A stretch of 64,000 bases of DNA from Oscheius tipulae (GCA_037178975.1 JASJZH010000005.1:9386501-9450500); one strand, 5' to 3'. Shown: positions 1 to 11,000, counted from the first letter of the stretch. The notes: generated by a model not told the origin, from the sequence alone. Numbers and translations: made by a program.

Positions 1-103
1 TTTGCATCCCTCTACAAATATTTCCCAAAGCTTCGAAAGTGGAAAAAGATATCAAATTTTGGGTACTTTAGACTTACAAGCTTGGTAAAATACGACTTTG
101 TCT

Positions 104-160
104 CCATAGGCTCGAACCCGGACTATTCGGCCATCAAGCGAGCACACTAGCATTATACCA
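104..160 (-). repeat. tRNA-like sequence (degenerate)
   Basis: On the minus strand a B-box-like GGGTTCGAGCC follows an A-box-like TGGTATAATGCTAGTG at tRNA-like spacing. No full cloverleaf could be folded by eye, so this is a tRNA-derived relic rather than a functional tRNA gene. Confidence 0.4.
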
Positions 161-696
161 AAAACGCAAAAATGAGTTAAGGGCTGGAAAACATGTCCAG
201 ACGTGACTTAGGCTTGCTCAAAGTTTTCACATAGAGACACTATGATAGGCAAAAAGTGAGAGTGCCTCGAAGCCACAGCTCGAAATAACATCCTTTTCGA
301 AAATCTATTGACAGAAAACGAGAGAAGTGGGTCCATAAATATAGTATATGCAAAAAACTTTCAGTCTGCTAATGTCAAATAAACTATATTCTGTTCCCAC
401 GAGCCCCTAGATCCTATTATCTCACCCCGGGAGACTCCCGGTTGACCATGACCCGGTCCTTTCTGAGCCTGCCGCTTCCGATTCTCCTTCGTCACGCGCG
501 CATAGTTTGTCCTGCCATTTTATTGTCTGATACGATGAGTTCCAAGCGAATCATTTCCCCCTTCCCCACCATCTTCCTATGCTCACCCGCACCGAAATCA
601 CTTTCGAATACCAGTTCGATCTCAAGAATAATATGAGATCAAGCTATAAGAAGACTGAGGTTTCTGGCTGTTCTTGACTTCACTGGCAGTTTTCAG

Positions 697-1651
697 ACCT
701 ACCGTGTGGACAAGATGCTCGACGAGGGCTTCAAGAAGGACTCGCCCAGAGAGGAAAAAGCTCGTCCGCGAAGCAGCAGTCGTTCCAGGCGAAGCAGAGA
801 CGTTGTCGAGCCGACGACTCCCGTTCGTCGTTCTTCCCGCCTTCAGAAGTCCAAAGAGAATGGTAGGATCATTGTTTTGCGATTTAGACGCTCAGGAGAT
901 ATTAATTTGACTTCCAAGTGCGCATCAACTTGTACAATATCAGACGGTTACACTTCTGGCAGAGCGACCCAGTACTCTTTTGGAACTGTTTGGCTCTTCT
1001 AAATCGTCTTGTTAACTCTATTCTGGGATAACACTTGACAATGTCTGTGGCCTTCTCTGTCAATTTTTATCCCAGATTAGAGTTGGCAAGACAAGTGGGG
1101 ACAGTTCAAGGTACAAAATGTGCAGTGAGAGTGTTAGTCACTCCGCCAGGAGCGTAAGCGACTGGTCTACTACTAAAGTGCAATGGTGTCTGTCCGTCCG
1201 TCTATCTGCGCACCAACTCGTAGAATAATACAGGCTGCGTATCGGAGCTGGCTACTGTTGACAGTTCTATGAGTTGGTGCGCAATGAAATGCCAATTCTA
1301 CCGTAGTTTAATAAAACTGCTTCCAGAAAAGCCCTACCTAGACGAGAACAATAACGAAGCCAAGTCGGCCTATCTTGATCGCACGGCCTCCAGCTCCAAT
1401 GACACCACCCTCCGAATGAAGAAGTGGATCCACGAGCATCCCTACATTGACATGTTGGCTCCGCTCGTCGTTTTCGTTAGTCTAACCTTATTTCCCGCCT
1501 AAAAATACTCAAATTTCAGCTTCTCTTCGCCATAATGATGTTCGTCTTCGTCAGCCAGCTTATCGGCCAAAAGATTCCGCAGCAGCTTGCGGCCACAGCC
1601 TACAACTACGGCCAGCAGGCCTACTATAGGATGCAATCCTACCTCAAGTAA
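697..1651 (+). CDS. Unidentified protein with C-terminal membrane segment (5' end unresolved)
   Basis: Three exons join in phase: 697-862, 1327-1475 and 1520-1651, ending in TAA. The first visible exon begins after a TTTTCAG acceptor and is rich in Arg, Ser and Lys (SRSRRSR-like), so at least one upstream coding exon is missing. The last two exons encode a charged stretch, then a hydrophobic segment (MLAPLVVFLLFAIMMFVFV) near the C-terminus, followed by about 40 residues rich in Gln, Ala and Tyr. The shape (charged, phospho-site-rich N-part plus one C-terminal membrane segment) resembles inner-nuclear-membrane proteins such as emerin, but I could not find a LEM domain upstream, so no family is assigned. 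A foldback repeat sits in the intron at 1207-1283. AATAAA near 1751 is a likely poly(A) signal. The next gene follows 202 bp downstream on the same strand. Confidence 0.6.
1010..1098. repeat. Foldback inverted repeat
   Basis: The arms GTCTTGTTAACTCTATTCTG and, about 50 bp later, the imperfect reverse complement TTATCCCAGATTAGAGTTGG can pair into a stem. It lies in an intron of the first gene, next to another foldback element. Confidence 0.5.
1207..1283. repeat. Foldback element with TGCGCACCAACTC arms, copy 1
   Basis: The 13-bp perfect terminal arms TGCGCACCAACTC and GAGTTGGTGCGCA flank a short core containing GGCTGCGTAT. The same arms and core recur at 63226-63323 and, degenerated, at 13381-13449, so this is a dispersed MITE-like family. 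Confidence 0.75.
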
Positions 1652-1853
1652 ACCGTCAAAAACTCATTTTTTCTTAATAAGATGCCTGTAAATTACCCTC
1701 CCACTCTCTCTTGTGAATATTGTTACTTTTCGTCTCCTCTTTCCCAGCCAATAAAGTGCCCGAGCGGAAGAGTCTATGTGTAATTCTCCCGATTGTAGTG
1801 GGGCTCGTCCCGTTCGGGCCATCTTGACTCACCCCGATGGTCATTCCTCTCCC

Positions 1854-2701
1854 ATGCTGTTCTTCGCGCTCCTCGTCACTTCGACAATGGCTCAATACGT
1901 ACAACAGTTCGGGATGCAGAATCAGGTACCGTACCCGGTAATCCAAGGATACGGTCTGGCGCAAGGAAACTTTGCACAGGGCAAGCCGCCGTCGTATGTT
2001 CCCGCCTTTGTGAGCTCGATGAATCCGGAGTGTGACTTTGATGGTGAGTTAGGATGCTTCTCTCGAACGAGGAAGCATTAATTTTTCATGATTGAAAAAG
2101 GGTGACCTGTTTTTTTGTGTGCAGAATGGGTCTGTCTGACACGAGCTAACTCGACTCTAGAAACCCTGTTTTTGATGCCGTCTCGGTTGGTCACTTCCAT
2201 AGCCTCTTGGTTTTTGTGGCAGGACTCCATTGCTTCAGTTCGGCAAGTGAATATTAAATACTATGTCAAGACAGGAGCAGAGAGGGTAATTTGACAAAGT
2301 CAGAGATGAGAGGGAGAGTGTCCAGGGAACTCACAAATTGAGAATGACGAATAGCAGAAACTGGAAGGGTGACCAGCTTACCGTAGGTAGTTGGTATCTG
2401 ACGGAAGATAGTATTCAGGTAGTCGATGACACGATATGAGTAAAGGAACTGGTAGTCAGGGAGAAAAAGCAGAGTGTAAGAGCGGCTGTTGACCAACAGA
2501 ACTGTCACTTGATACCCAAGTATCTTCTCTAACTCTCTGGCTCCACAATCATTTTCAGTGTGCTTCCACGACAAATGTTGTAAGCTGCTCGGCATCCCGA
2601 CAGCCCTGGTCATCATTGTGACTACCCTAATCATCATCGCTTTCTCTGTCTTTCTCGTCTGTAAAATTGTCCAACTGCTCGGTCAGATGAGACAGAAATA
2701 A
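1854..2701 (+). CDS. Small secreted/type I membrane protein
   Basis: Two exons (1854-2043 and 2559-2701) join in phase 1 to give 110 residues. A signal peptide (MLFFALLVTSTMA) is followed by a Gln/Tyr/Gly/Pro-rich ectodomain, a short cluster of four cysteines (CDFDVCFHDKCC) and one strong transmembrane helix (TALVIIVTTLIIIAFSVFLV) with a short basic tail. An upstream in-frame ATG exists at 1776, but 1854 is preferred because it starts the signal peptide. I do not recognise the family. The gene is tail-to-tail with the channel gene: its TAA stop is inside an AATAAA hexamer and lies only 8 bp from the neighbour's stop. Confidence 0.65.
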
Positions 2702-2714
2702 AGGACTGTTTATT
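2697..2714. terminator. Overlapping convergent poly(A) signals containing both stop codons
   Basis: AATAAA at 2697-2702 (plus) contains the TAA stop of the 1854-2701 gene. TTTATT at 2709-2714 is AATAAA on the minus strand and contains the TAA stop of the channel gene. Cleavage 10-30 nt beyond either signal would put each 3' end inside the other gene's last exon. Confidence 0.75.
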
Positions 2715-5557
2715 CACCTATCACTACGTCTTTGTCCATGCTCCAACAGAGAATGAATAAGTATACTGTAGGGGTGGTGACGATTATGAGAAAAGTGATC
2801 ATCAGGAGGTAGTCCATCCTTCTTGAGATCTGGAAGAAGACTGTCTCTCTATTTCTCCGCCTCTCTGTCTCTCTACCTCTTTCGCTTCTTTATCTCTTTG
2901 TCTCTTTGTCTCGCTGTCTCTCTATCTCTCAGTCTCCCTCGTATACTCACCTCTCCCCATTGTTCCGATACGACTTGTCGAAAAAGAAACCCGGATCCGA
3001 GCTCGTTCTTGTTTATCCGTTCGACCGGCTTTTCCCTCAAGAACAGAAGACGTGACATCCATCTCGGAGGTACCCGATCATAGTGGAATCCTTTGATATG
3101 GACTCTCATGACCGTCGAGGTCAGGATTGTGGAGACTGTCACACAGACCATGTTGTAGTGGAAGTAGACAACTGAATGGGAATCAAACAATCTTCCAGAT
3201 GAGGGAATTACCAAGGAGAGGAACCTCTTCTGAACTGTGAGGAACCTTCTCGGTGACAACTAGGGAGAGAACTGCCATACTGAGAATCGAGGTCACGCCC
3301 AGTGTGAACCGTTCCTGAAAAATACACTTGAAAATGAATAAGTATACTGTAGGGGTGGTGACGATTATGTAAGGGTCAATAATAGCCTATCGGATTGCGA
3401 AATCTGCATGACTCAGACGGTAAGAGGGCAGAACAAGAGGTCCCGGGTTCGATACCCGGAACTCACACATCGTTCCACTAGTTTAGATTTCCCGCACGTG
3501 CTGTCTTGGCGTTTCCGTGAAATGGTACGGGCGAGGACAGTTGACTTCGAGTGAGCTCGCGCCAGCTCTGAGTCGTTTTACAGGGTCGCACTATGTTTTT
3601 TCAGGCTTACGATGTTCTGCAAAGTTGTAGATATTATCAAGAGTTGCAACTTTGCAGAATAGGAAAAGGTACAAGGTTTATGGTTGACCCCAAAACGTTG
3701 CAAGCCACATCCGCCCTGGGTGCTCTAAGACATCTTCGGCGTTGCGAGCCCCAAAGCAGACCTAAGAATTATTATTTAAACTTTGCGATGTTCTACAAAA
3801 TTGTAGACTACAACTTGCAGAACATCAAAAAGCTCAAAAATGCCGGTTTTGGCCCGCAACATGGCAAGCCAAATCCGCCGTGGGTCTCCAAGACATCTTT
3901 AGCGGTGCGACCCCCAAAACTGACCTAGAAATTATATTTTGAACGATGCTCTGTAAAGTTGTAGCCTTTATTCTGTTCTCCAACTTTGTTGAACATCAAA
4001 ATGTGCCATCATGTCAGAAAATTGCGTAATTTAGTGGGCCTCTTCAAGGTTTTATGATAAAGAGTCACCTGTCGCTCGTGTTTTGTCGAGAATCGTGCGA
4101 AGAGTCCCGAAATTGAGAGCATACAGATGATGTACGTTGGCAGGACCAGTGAGAAGAGATAATAGAATGCTTTTCTCCGAACCTCCACCACGAATCGTGC
4201 CGAGCTGACCGTCGTTGTCTCATGCGAGAAGTGGTCCATGGCCAGGCCGACATTCTGAAAAAGACTGACTTTTCGCGAAGTGTGTCTATTACAGCCCAGC
4301 TAACGAGCCCATTAATTGGAAGATGAACGAGCACCCTTTCTCCCCCCGGTTCTCCTTCTCACCAACAACTCCCACTCCTCGTTTGGCGAATAATGTTCCA
4401 GCTCGTGTTTGTGCGAGGGTCGTAGAACCAATTTGTCTTCTGGATACTCCCACGAGGCCACCTTCAGCTCACAGCGCTGACTGTCGAAAGGGAACCGACC
4501 CACACCTGGACCAGAAAACTTGACAGAAATCATTTCAACTGACTGATATGACACATTACGGCATAGATTGCCGGAAAGGAATAAATAACTTTGCCCGTGT
4601 GGAACACCTTGATTGGAGAGCGAACGGCCTTTAGGAGCTCGTCGTGTTCCAGCCTAAAAATTGGGAGTTTCGGCTGATTTATAGATTTTCTTCTTAATCT
4701 ATACATGGACTCTTTTCAGCTTGTCGACCGTAAAAGCTCTTGAAACATTGGGCCAGTACTCTTCGCTATGAGTACATCTTCCCCGAGTTTGACTTTGCAT
4801 GTCATATTTCGGGTCCAAGACAGCTTTTTCTTTTTCTCTTTTTTTTTTTATCTTTTTGATGTTTTGCAAAATTGTAGAGCAGGTTAAGGGCTACATCTTT
4901 GTAGAACATCAAAAAACTGAGAAATGTCATCTTGATCTCGAAAAGATCGTTTTAAACTGGGAGCTTCTTTGACTTTTGCAGAAACCAAATAAGCAAACGG
5001 AAAATTTCCTGTATGGCGCAATCGGTAAGAGGGCAGACTGCGGAGGAACAGGTTCCAGGTTCGATCCTCGGAACCTACTAACTTTTGGAACAGTCGATTT
5101 TTCCCTTTATGTTTTGAACAAAAGCACGGATTCCATCCTAATCCTCTCTCTACAGACTCACATATTGAAGACGATGATGTCAGGAACCCAGAGAGACACC
5201 TCCGGCAGCCAGGTAACATTCAGTCCAGAAAAGGAGGCCGGATCCCATGCCAGCGTCGGATCCGTCCACTCTTCGACAATATAAACCAGCACCTTCATGT
5301 GCTGCTTGAGCTCGTCAATTTGAATAATGTTCACCAGTTCCATGTCATATTTCACGTGAACAATCCCGTCGGGAGGAGCGTTTCTGCAAAACTTCGGTCA
5401 TTCAAAAATGTTATGTCATACTTGTCATGTTGGGTGAGCAGATGACGGGTCAGACGACTGGATGGGCCTGGAAGGATTGACATAATCCTTACAGAGAAAA
5501 CCTACCTTGGTAAGAAATGACACAGGATACGAAAAGAGGGAGAAGGAGGGCTCGCAT
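2710..5557 (-). CDS. Cys-loop ligand-gated ion channel subunit (nAChR-like, non-alpha)
   Basis: Nine exons in continuous phase (5557-5506, 5467-5422, 5383-5162, 4653-4544, 4505-4363, 4254-4069, 3314-3212, 3171-2951, 2829-2710) give 400 residues. A signal peptide (MRALLLPLFVSCVIS) leads into the extracellular domain. The Cys-loop is intact as C-x13-C (CHISVGRFPFDSQRC, about residues 141-155) and is split by an intron with a GTCAGT donor. M1 is KAFYYLFSLVLPTYIICML, M2 is GVTSILSMAVLSLVV, M3 follows at HYNMVCVTVSTILTS, and M4 is DYLLMITFLIIVTTPTVY at the C-terminus. The adjacent Cys-Cys pair of alpha subunits is absent before M1. The M3-M4 loop is short. A TTTGCAG acceptor lies 5 nt before the ATG. 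Such subunits form pentameric acetylcholine-type or related channels at the plasma membrane. The exact nematode subfamily is not resolved. Confidence 0.9.
2842..2936. repeat. TCTCTG-type simple repeat in intron
   Basis: Degenerate tract of TCTCTGTCTC-like units on the plus strand, filling the last intron of the channel gene. Confidence 0.85.
3333..3369. repeat. 37-bp exact duplicate of the M4 exon inside an intron
   Basis: Positions 3333-3369 are identical over 37 bp to 2752-2788, which codes for part of M4 of the same channel gene. This copy lies in the M1-M2 intron, close to the acceptor of the M2 exon. Confidence 0.9.
3409..3472 (+). repeat. tRNA-like sequence
   Basis: An A-box-like GACTCAGACGGTAAGAGGGC is followed by CCCGGGTTCGATACCCGG, a good T-arm with B-box. 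The acceptor arms do not pair, so it is likely a tRNA-derived repeat. It is intronic to the channel gene. Confidence 0.5.
3497..3660. repeat. Partial composite hairpin element (centre plus right hairpin)
   Basis: The central motif with GTACGGGCGAGGACAG (to about 3540) is followed by the hairpin 3611-3660, GATGTTCTGCAAAGTTGTAG pairing with GTTGCAACTTTGCAGAAT. Two further hairpins follow at 3787-3826 and 3945-3997. Confidence 0.7.
3787..3826. repeat. Palindromic hairpin repeat
   Basis: GATGTTCTACAAAATTGTAG pairs with CTACAACTTGCAGAACATC. It is a shortened copy of the dispersed hairpin family. Confidence 0.8.
3945..3997. repeat. Palindromic hairpin repeat
   Basis: GATGCTCTGTAAAGTTGTAG pairs with CCAACTTTGTTGAACATC. 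Same family, intronic. Confidence 0.8.
4858..4910. repeat. Palindromic hairpin repeat
   Basis: GATGTTTTGCAAAATTGTAG pairs with CTACATCTTTGTAGAACATC around the loop AGCAGGTTAAGGG. It lies in the large intron of the channel gene. Confidence 0.85.
5014..5086 (+). repeat. tRNA-like sequence of the GCGCAGTCGGT family
   Basis: An A-box GGCGCAATCGGTAAGAG, a GCAGACTGCGGA anticodon-arm-like stretch and a B-box CCAGGTTCGATCC are at tRNA spacing. It shares its layout with copies near 14820, 21490, 28470 and 45460. Antisense within the channel-gene intron. Confidence 0.6.
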
Positions 5558-6563
5558 TGTGCCTGCAAAGAATCAAATGGGTTTTAGGCTTGCCTCGAGG
5601 AGCAAATTCGGTTTGGGGCTCATTGACTGGGCGCGTGTTTTTCAAAATAAGAGGATGGACGAGGCTCACTCTATGATAGCCGAAACTTTTGGCTCTTCGC
5701 GCAAGAATGGAAGTCGGAGAAGAAGAGAAAGGTGTGAGCAGAGGGATGGAGACAAAGCACTAAAGCACTCAGCCGAGATTAATGTGAGCTCGGGACCCTC
5801 CCTCTCTGTCTCTCTGCCCCTCTGGACACATCTGGTGTCTTTCGGCTGTGACTCTTCAAGTTCTCTGGTTCAATTTCAGATCAGACAGATCCTTTTCATG
5901 TCTGGCCTCAATCCATTGATCTGAGTATGTTCTCTTTTCGGAGCTGTTGAAACTTGGGCATCCCGAGTCAAAGACGCAAGCCTGGTGCAACGGTTTTCTC
6001 GAAAGCTACCTTATGCGCCCTTGCCGGCATTTTTGTCCAAGGTAGATACGGCCCGAATGAAAACCCAGCGATAATGACGCCAGGGGTGTATTGGGTAGAT
6101 TTTGAGAAAACACTCTGTCTCGTCGACTCGATTCGACTCGAAATCGGTACATGTGCGTTCCGTGTAGTACAAAAAACCGAAAGTTAAAACTTGGATCTTT
6201 CAAATTTCAATCTATGATTTAATTGTTATCTCTGAGAAGCCATGATTGCGAATTTTGCCCAAAAAATTTCTTAAAGCAAAAAAAAGATTTCGATCTCACA
6301 ACAACTATAATAGAGGACAGCTACTTGTACTTCTAAGCAAAAGCTTCACTATGACCACGTCAAAAGGTGCGAAATGTGGACGGTTTGGTTTTTCGCTCAT
6401 AGCTTAGAGATTTGTGAATATCCTGCCCACAAAGTTTCCTCAAGGTGTCCACCAGAGTTCCCTCTATTGATCCCCCAAAAAAGATATTCTGTGAGTGACA
6501 GGCTACTTATCAGCACTAAGCGTCTATATCAAGCTCCTTGCAGTTCTTCCTCTCTCCCCCGCC
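5558..6563. other. Intergenic region
   Basis: This separates the divergently transcribed channel gene and serine-protease homologue. I see no convincing coding exon; the plus-strand open frame at 5517-5924 runs antisense through the channel signal-peptide exon. Positions 6288-6430 match about 150 bp near 40072-40215 (shared ATGACCACGTC, TTTTTCGCTCATA and ATTTGTG blocks), a dispersed repeat. Confidence 0.5.
6288..6430. repeat. Dispersed repeat shared with 40072-40215
   Basis: Both copies contain, in order, a GGTACTTCT/TTGTACTTCT-like block, GACCACGTC, GAAATGTG, GTTTTTCGCTCATA and GATTTGTG/AATTTGTG. The function is unknown. Confidence 0.6.
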
Positions 6564-7888
6564 ATGCGTCTCCTCTTCTTGACCATAATTATTCCAGTCG
6601 CTTACTGTCTGACAGCTGGCGACGAAGCCAAATGGTCTGACCACCCCTATTTGGTCAAGGTGGCCGCCTCGGTCGGTGAGGACAAGCACTATGGCTGTAC
6701 CGGGGTTTTGATCACTCCCGGTCTGGTTCTTACTTCTTCGAAGTGTTTCGACGAGATCACGGACAAGTATGCCTGTTCTCTTTTTTGAATAAAGAGCACA
6801 GATCCCCGGACGCCATTGTGATGTCAATCCGTGGCAATGGGACGACTAACTGGAAGAGAGCCACCATCATGGTGAAAAAAAACGACGACTACGCTATTCT
6901 CAGCATCAAGCCCCGTAAAAATGATGTTGTAAGTAGGATGGGCAGAGAGACAGTGACAGAGAGACAGGGAGACAGAAAGACAGAAAGACAGAAAGAGAGA
7001 TATAGGGAGGCAGGGAGACAGGGAGTCTGAGAGAAACAAAGAAAACATAGGCCTGCCCCAGTCTCTTTGATGATATCACTCCTCGAGTGAGCCGTCTGCC
7101 TCTTTCTGACGGGCTCAAGACCCCACTCTGGAACCTTCCCGACCTCGATGACCTCATCGACAAAAAGTGTCGTCTGGTTGGATTTGAGACTGTCGCTGGT
7201 ACATTTTTTGTCATTTCTATTGAACTATAAGTTTCAGTCGACGAGTTTGGATCCTCGAACAACGTTCTACAAATGCAGGTTGAGCTGGAGAAAGAGTACG
7301 ATCTGCTTGCGGCCACTGTTCCAGCGGGAAAGGGACCCTGTTATGTAAGTCTTGGATGAAAACATCGTAGTCCGAAAGCAACCAAAGTAACAATTGACAG
7401 CGTAGCGATACTCAACCGCTGGTTAATGTACTTGTAGACAGTTAAACTCTAGTAGCTTGCCGAAGAGGCGTGCCACTTTTACCACATAGCGCAGTCGACT
7501 ACAGAACCAGGCAAGCCGGATTCGATTCCCAAGTGCGACAAAAGCAGTTATCTCTTCATATAACTTCTATCAACAGTACTACGTGATTTTAGGAAGACTA
7601 CGGAACCCCCCTTGAGTGTCAGATCGAGGATGAATGGACATTGGTCGGACTTGTTCAGACCCTGACCCGTGAAATCATCGATGAGGAAGCTGAGAAGCCG
7701 GACAACGAGTGCAGTCTAATCACTGTAAGTATTTGTCTACAAATTTTTGATCAGGCGCCTAGGGAGTCCGTTTCTCCACCCTGGACTCTGCCAGTCTGCA
7801 TCGTCTCCTCAAGACTCACGTGGCCGACATCTTCAAGATTCAGCGTGAATGCTTCCCCAGAGACGATTCGGAAGAGAAGGAAGAATAG
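6564..7888 (+). CDS. Secreted serine-protease homologue, trypsin fold, inactive
   Basis: Six exons (6564-6766, 6802-6928, 7051-7198, 7238-7344, 7593-7724, 7763-7888) encode 280 residues. A signal peptide (MRLLFLTIIIPVAYCLTAG) is followed by a chymotrypsin-like (S1) core. The region equivalent to the catalytic His block TAAHC reads TSSKC (His to Lys). The Asp block is retained as DDYAIL. The GDSGGP nucleophile block reads EDYGTPL (Ser to Tyr). Two of three triad residues are therefore replaced, so it should not cleave peptides. Such homologues usually act as cofactors or binding proteins in immunity or clotting; that role is inference here. A CCTTGCAG acceptor lies about 22 nt before the ATG. 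The gene ends 113 bp from the convergent mannosidase gene. Confidence 0.8.
6943..7030. repeat. GACAGAGA-type simple repeat in intron
   Basis: Degenerate GACAGAGAGACAG tract in the second intron of the serine-protease homologue. Confidence 0.85.
7483..7547 (+). repeat. tRNA-like sequence of the GCGCAGTCGGT family
   Basis: TAGCGCAGTCGACTACAG is followed by GCCGGATTCGATTCC and a CGACAAAA tail, at short tRNA-like spacing. Intronic to the serine-protease homologue. Confidence 0.55.
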
Positions 7889-8001
7889 TTTATAAAACTC
7901 TCTGGCAATATCACAGTTATTAAAAGCTGAGTTGTACCCGTTAAAAACCAGGAAAAAAGGACTAGAACATATTCCCGTGTGTGAGTTTAGGTCCCGTCAA
8001 G

Positions 8002-11000
8002 TTAGGAGGCAATTAGGACAAGGAACTTGAAGGGCTCGATATTGACAACGACCTCCGATACCGTCTTCTCGCTTCCGACATTTTCGGTTCCAGAAAGGTT
8101 CGTCTCTTGCACTTTGGTCACTTTTATTGCTGATAGGAGCGACTTCACGGCTGCCTGAAAGATAACTTTTTTTAATCCACATTTTGGAGGTCAAAAAGTC
8201 ATTTTTAGGCTTTCTGAAGCTATGCAATGCTGTAGAGCAGATCAAATTCAACAATTTTATAGAACACCTTTTTTCTGGTTTAAGAAGACACTTTTAGCCT
8301 TTGCGGTGTTCTGAAAAGTTGTAGCCCTTGACCCACTCTACAACTTTGCAAAACATCAAAGAGTCCAAGACTTCGTCTGGACACCAAAGAAAGGTAATTT
8401 TGACGCGGCACCAACTTACAGTAACATCAGTTCCACAACTCTCATTCGTTTCCGCTCCAGCTGCTGTTCCGTGTCGGAACAAGATGAACATCTTCTTGTT
8501 ATCTTGGATGGGTCGGACTGTCAACAACTGATAGTCACACGGCAAAGCAGGAAGACTGTCAGTCGAGAGGGGAGACGGCTTCTCCGAGCTGACAGCGACG
8601 ACAGGAGGATAGAGAACATTCTGCACAGAGAGATGACCACTAGGGGTATGGGCAGAGTAGTGGGCTGTCTCATCTTTCTGAACATGATGAAATTAGTGAA
8701 AAGAGTACACAGTACCTGAGTCTTCTTCTCGAACAACACACTAAACTGCATGTCCACTGGGAGCATGTCAGTTGGGATGGCGTCAGCCGTCGAACCCAAT
8801 CCCTTCCCATCGTCCTGATTCAGAATCCTGTCGATCATGATCTCCACCCCTCGTGGGATCTCTTTCATGCCGTGCTCGACGTTCGATCCGATTGTGAGAC
8901 GCGTCTTTCCGTCCTCGACCACCGCTGCTGACGGCATAGGGTAGTAGTTGGCAGCGGTGTCCAGCTTCGCATGACTCTCTCTTTTCAGGAGCTGAAATCG
9001 GGGGTTACGACGTGAAGAAACTAATGTAGCCCTAGTAGATCCCGATCTTCGCGTGAAAAATTGTTTTAACATACAAGACGGGGTTGTGACGCGCCTGAAG
9101 ATTGACTTCCTTTGCCTCTGAGCCTTTCAATGTTTTGCAAACTAGTAGAGATCAAGGGCAACAACTTTGCACAACAAGGCAAGACCGGCCGGCCGGTACA
9201 AGATGACGTTTTCAAGTTTTACAATGCTCTACAAAGTTGTAGTCCTTATGCTGTTCTACAACTTTGCCTCTGTAGGTATAAGTTACTGTTAAGTACCTGC
9301 ATCCCGACGCTGTCAGCAAAAACTTGTGGTGCTTCGAAATCGGTCTCCAGTCTCATAGCAACCTCTGTATTGGTCTCCTTCAGTATATTTATGCGAACAT
9401 GGACGTCGAGCTGGTCTCCCAGCACTCCATCGACCTGTTTGGCTGTAATTCTCTGGTATACATTGCCCATGAAGGAGTGGATAGACTGCTGGACTGGACC
9501 CTTGACTAGCATCTTCGGCACAGAAGAAGGGATGTAGCTCTAGAAGAATTCTATCAGATGAAAATCTTTGCCCTACCTGCGCCTCTGACCGTACTCTCAT
9601 CAAGTAGGCACCTCCCATAGAGTTTCTATAGGCAATTAGAGACATTCGAGCCTTGTGTGTTCCAGAAGAGAAGCTTTTTATTGCTGTCAAGAGACCGGTG
9701 TTCGGATCATGGGACGTGCTCAGCCCAGAGGTAGCCAGCTGAAGCTGCTCGGCCGCGATTTCGGTCACTTTGAAGGGTCTGGAAGTTCATTAGCATGTCT
9801 TGAAGCCGACCGAGTTCGCTTGCCAAAAAGCGCGCGCGATCTTTGCGCAACCGGTTAGTTCTGACTATGAAACGGAAGATGCCGGGTGCGACTCCTAGCT
9901 ATAACACAAGTCTCTCTATCTCTCTGTCTTCCTGTTCTGAACTCACTTTGGCAAAACCTTCTGTATCTTCTCAGTGTCAGCGGCCAGAGCATTGATCTCA
10001 ACAACATTAGCCCCATTCCCTTCTTTCAGCTCGACAACCGTCACTCCCAACGGACTCAATTTGACAGAGAAAGTCAGCTGAAAATCTGGTCCACACAATG
10101 CAATTAAGACAGTACCAAGTAGCTATCTTGAGCCACATCTCCTTTATAGATGTAGGGTTCAATTTGAGCCGGCACAGTTTTTCCACCGCTCGAAACCGAC
10201 AGTCTTGTGGAGTTGACTCGGACAGAGACGGTGTCAGACAAAACGTAGGGGAGCGGGTTGTAAATGGAGACGTATCTGAAGCTGTTTCTCAACTATTTCA
10301 CATAGAATCTTACGCTGCCGCACTGTCGAGGATCATCTGATGTTTAGTCTGGGTCTCGTTGAAGAGAGTCGCAGAGTGTGTGACAGAGATATCAGTTTTA
10401 AGACTTTGTTTTAGGGCCGACTGTAGAACTGCGTTGGCCTTGGTCTGAGCTTGGAACAGGAGGGAGGAGTAGTCTTTCATCACATGGATCTTGCTGGTGC
10501 CTAAATCAAGGCGTCTTACTCCAAAAGCTTTGCTGGCGTGTCTTCATAAAATGTGCAGCTGCGTACACCGTGGTCTCGAAGTCGAGACAGCTTCGAGTAC
10601 CCCAGAGAAAATCGGCGCGCCGATTCCTGCGTGGGTTAAAACGTTTTGTCCTGTTCAATGATCTTCGCAAGGGGTTTTGTATCATTAGTCGGGCTGCAAT
10701 TAGCATTTTTCCTAGGAAATAGACCGGCGGGGATCGAATCTGATTCGTCCAGCTGCAGTCCAGGACCTAAGCGCAAAAAAATTGGACCCAGGCGACCCGA
10801 TGCGTCTGCTGTGCACACGTTTTCGTTTCCCGCGCATTCGCCATGAACCGAAATTAATGCTCTGAATTCAAACGGGGGACCGGTATAGGCCGTTTCCGGA
10901 CCGTGTTTTAGAGTAAAGAGTAAAGTAAATAGTTTAGAGTAAATCAACTCGACAAACCTGTAATAGCGTCGTGGTGTTGGAACAGCGAGAGTGTTCTTCT

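Noticed and set aside
697..862. Emerin/LEM-domain assignment for the first gene
   Set aside because: The membrane-tail layout fits, but no LEM domain could be found in the sequence upstream.
3611..3997. CRISPR-like array of repeated palindromes
   Set aside because: Spacing is irregular, the sequence is eukaryotic and intronic, and the repeats are dispersed genome elements rather than a direct-repeat array.
5517..5924. 135-codon plus-strand open frame
   Set aside because: Antisense to the signal-peptide exon of the channel gene; no signal peptide, domain or splice context of its own.
9062..9100. Extra mannosidase exon ending ARHNPVL
   Set aside because: Including it breaks the reading phase; joining 9539-9297 directly to 8991-8716 keeps phase and restores the expected family sequence before NYYPMP.
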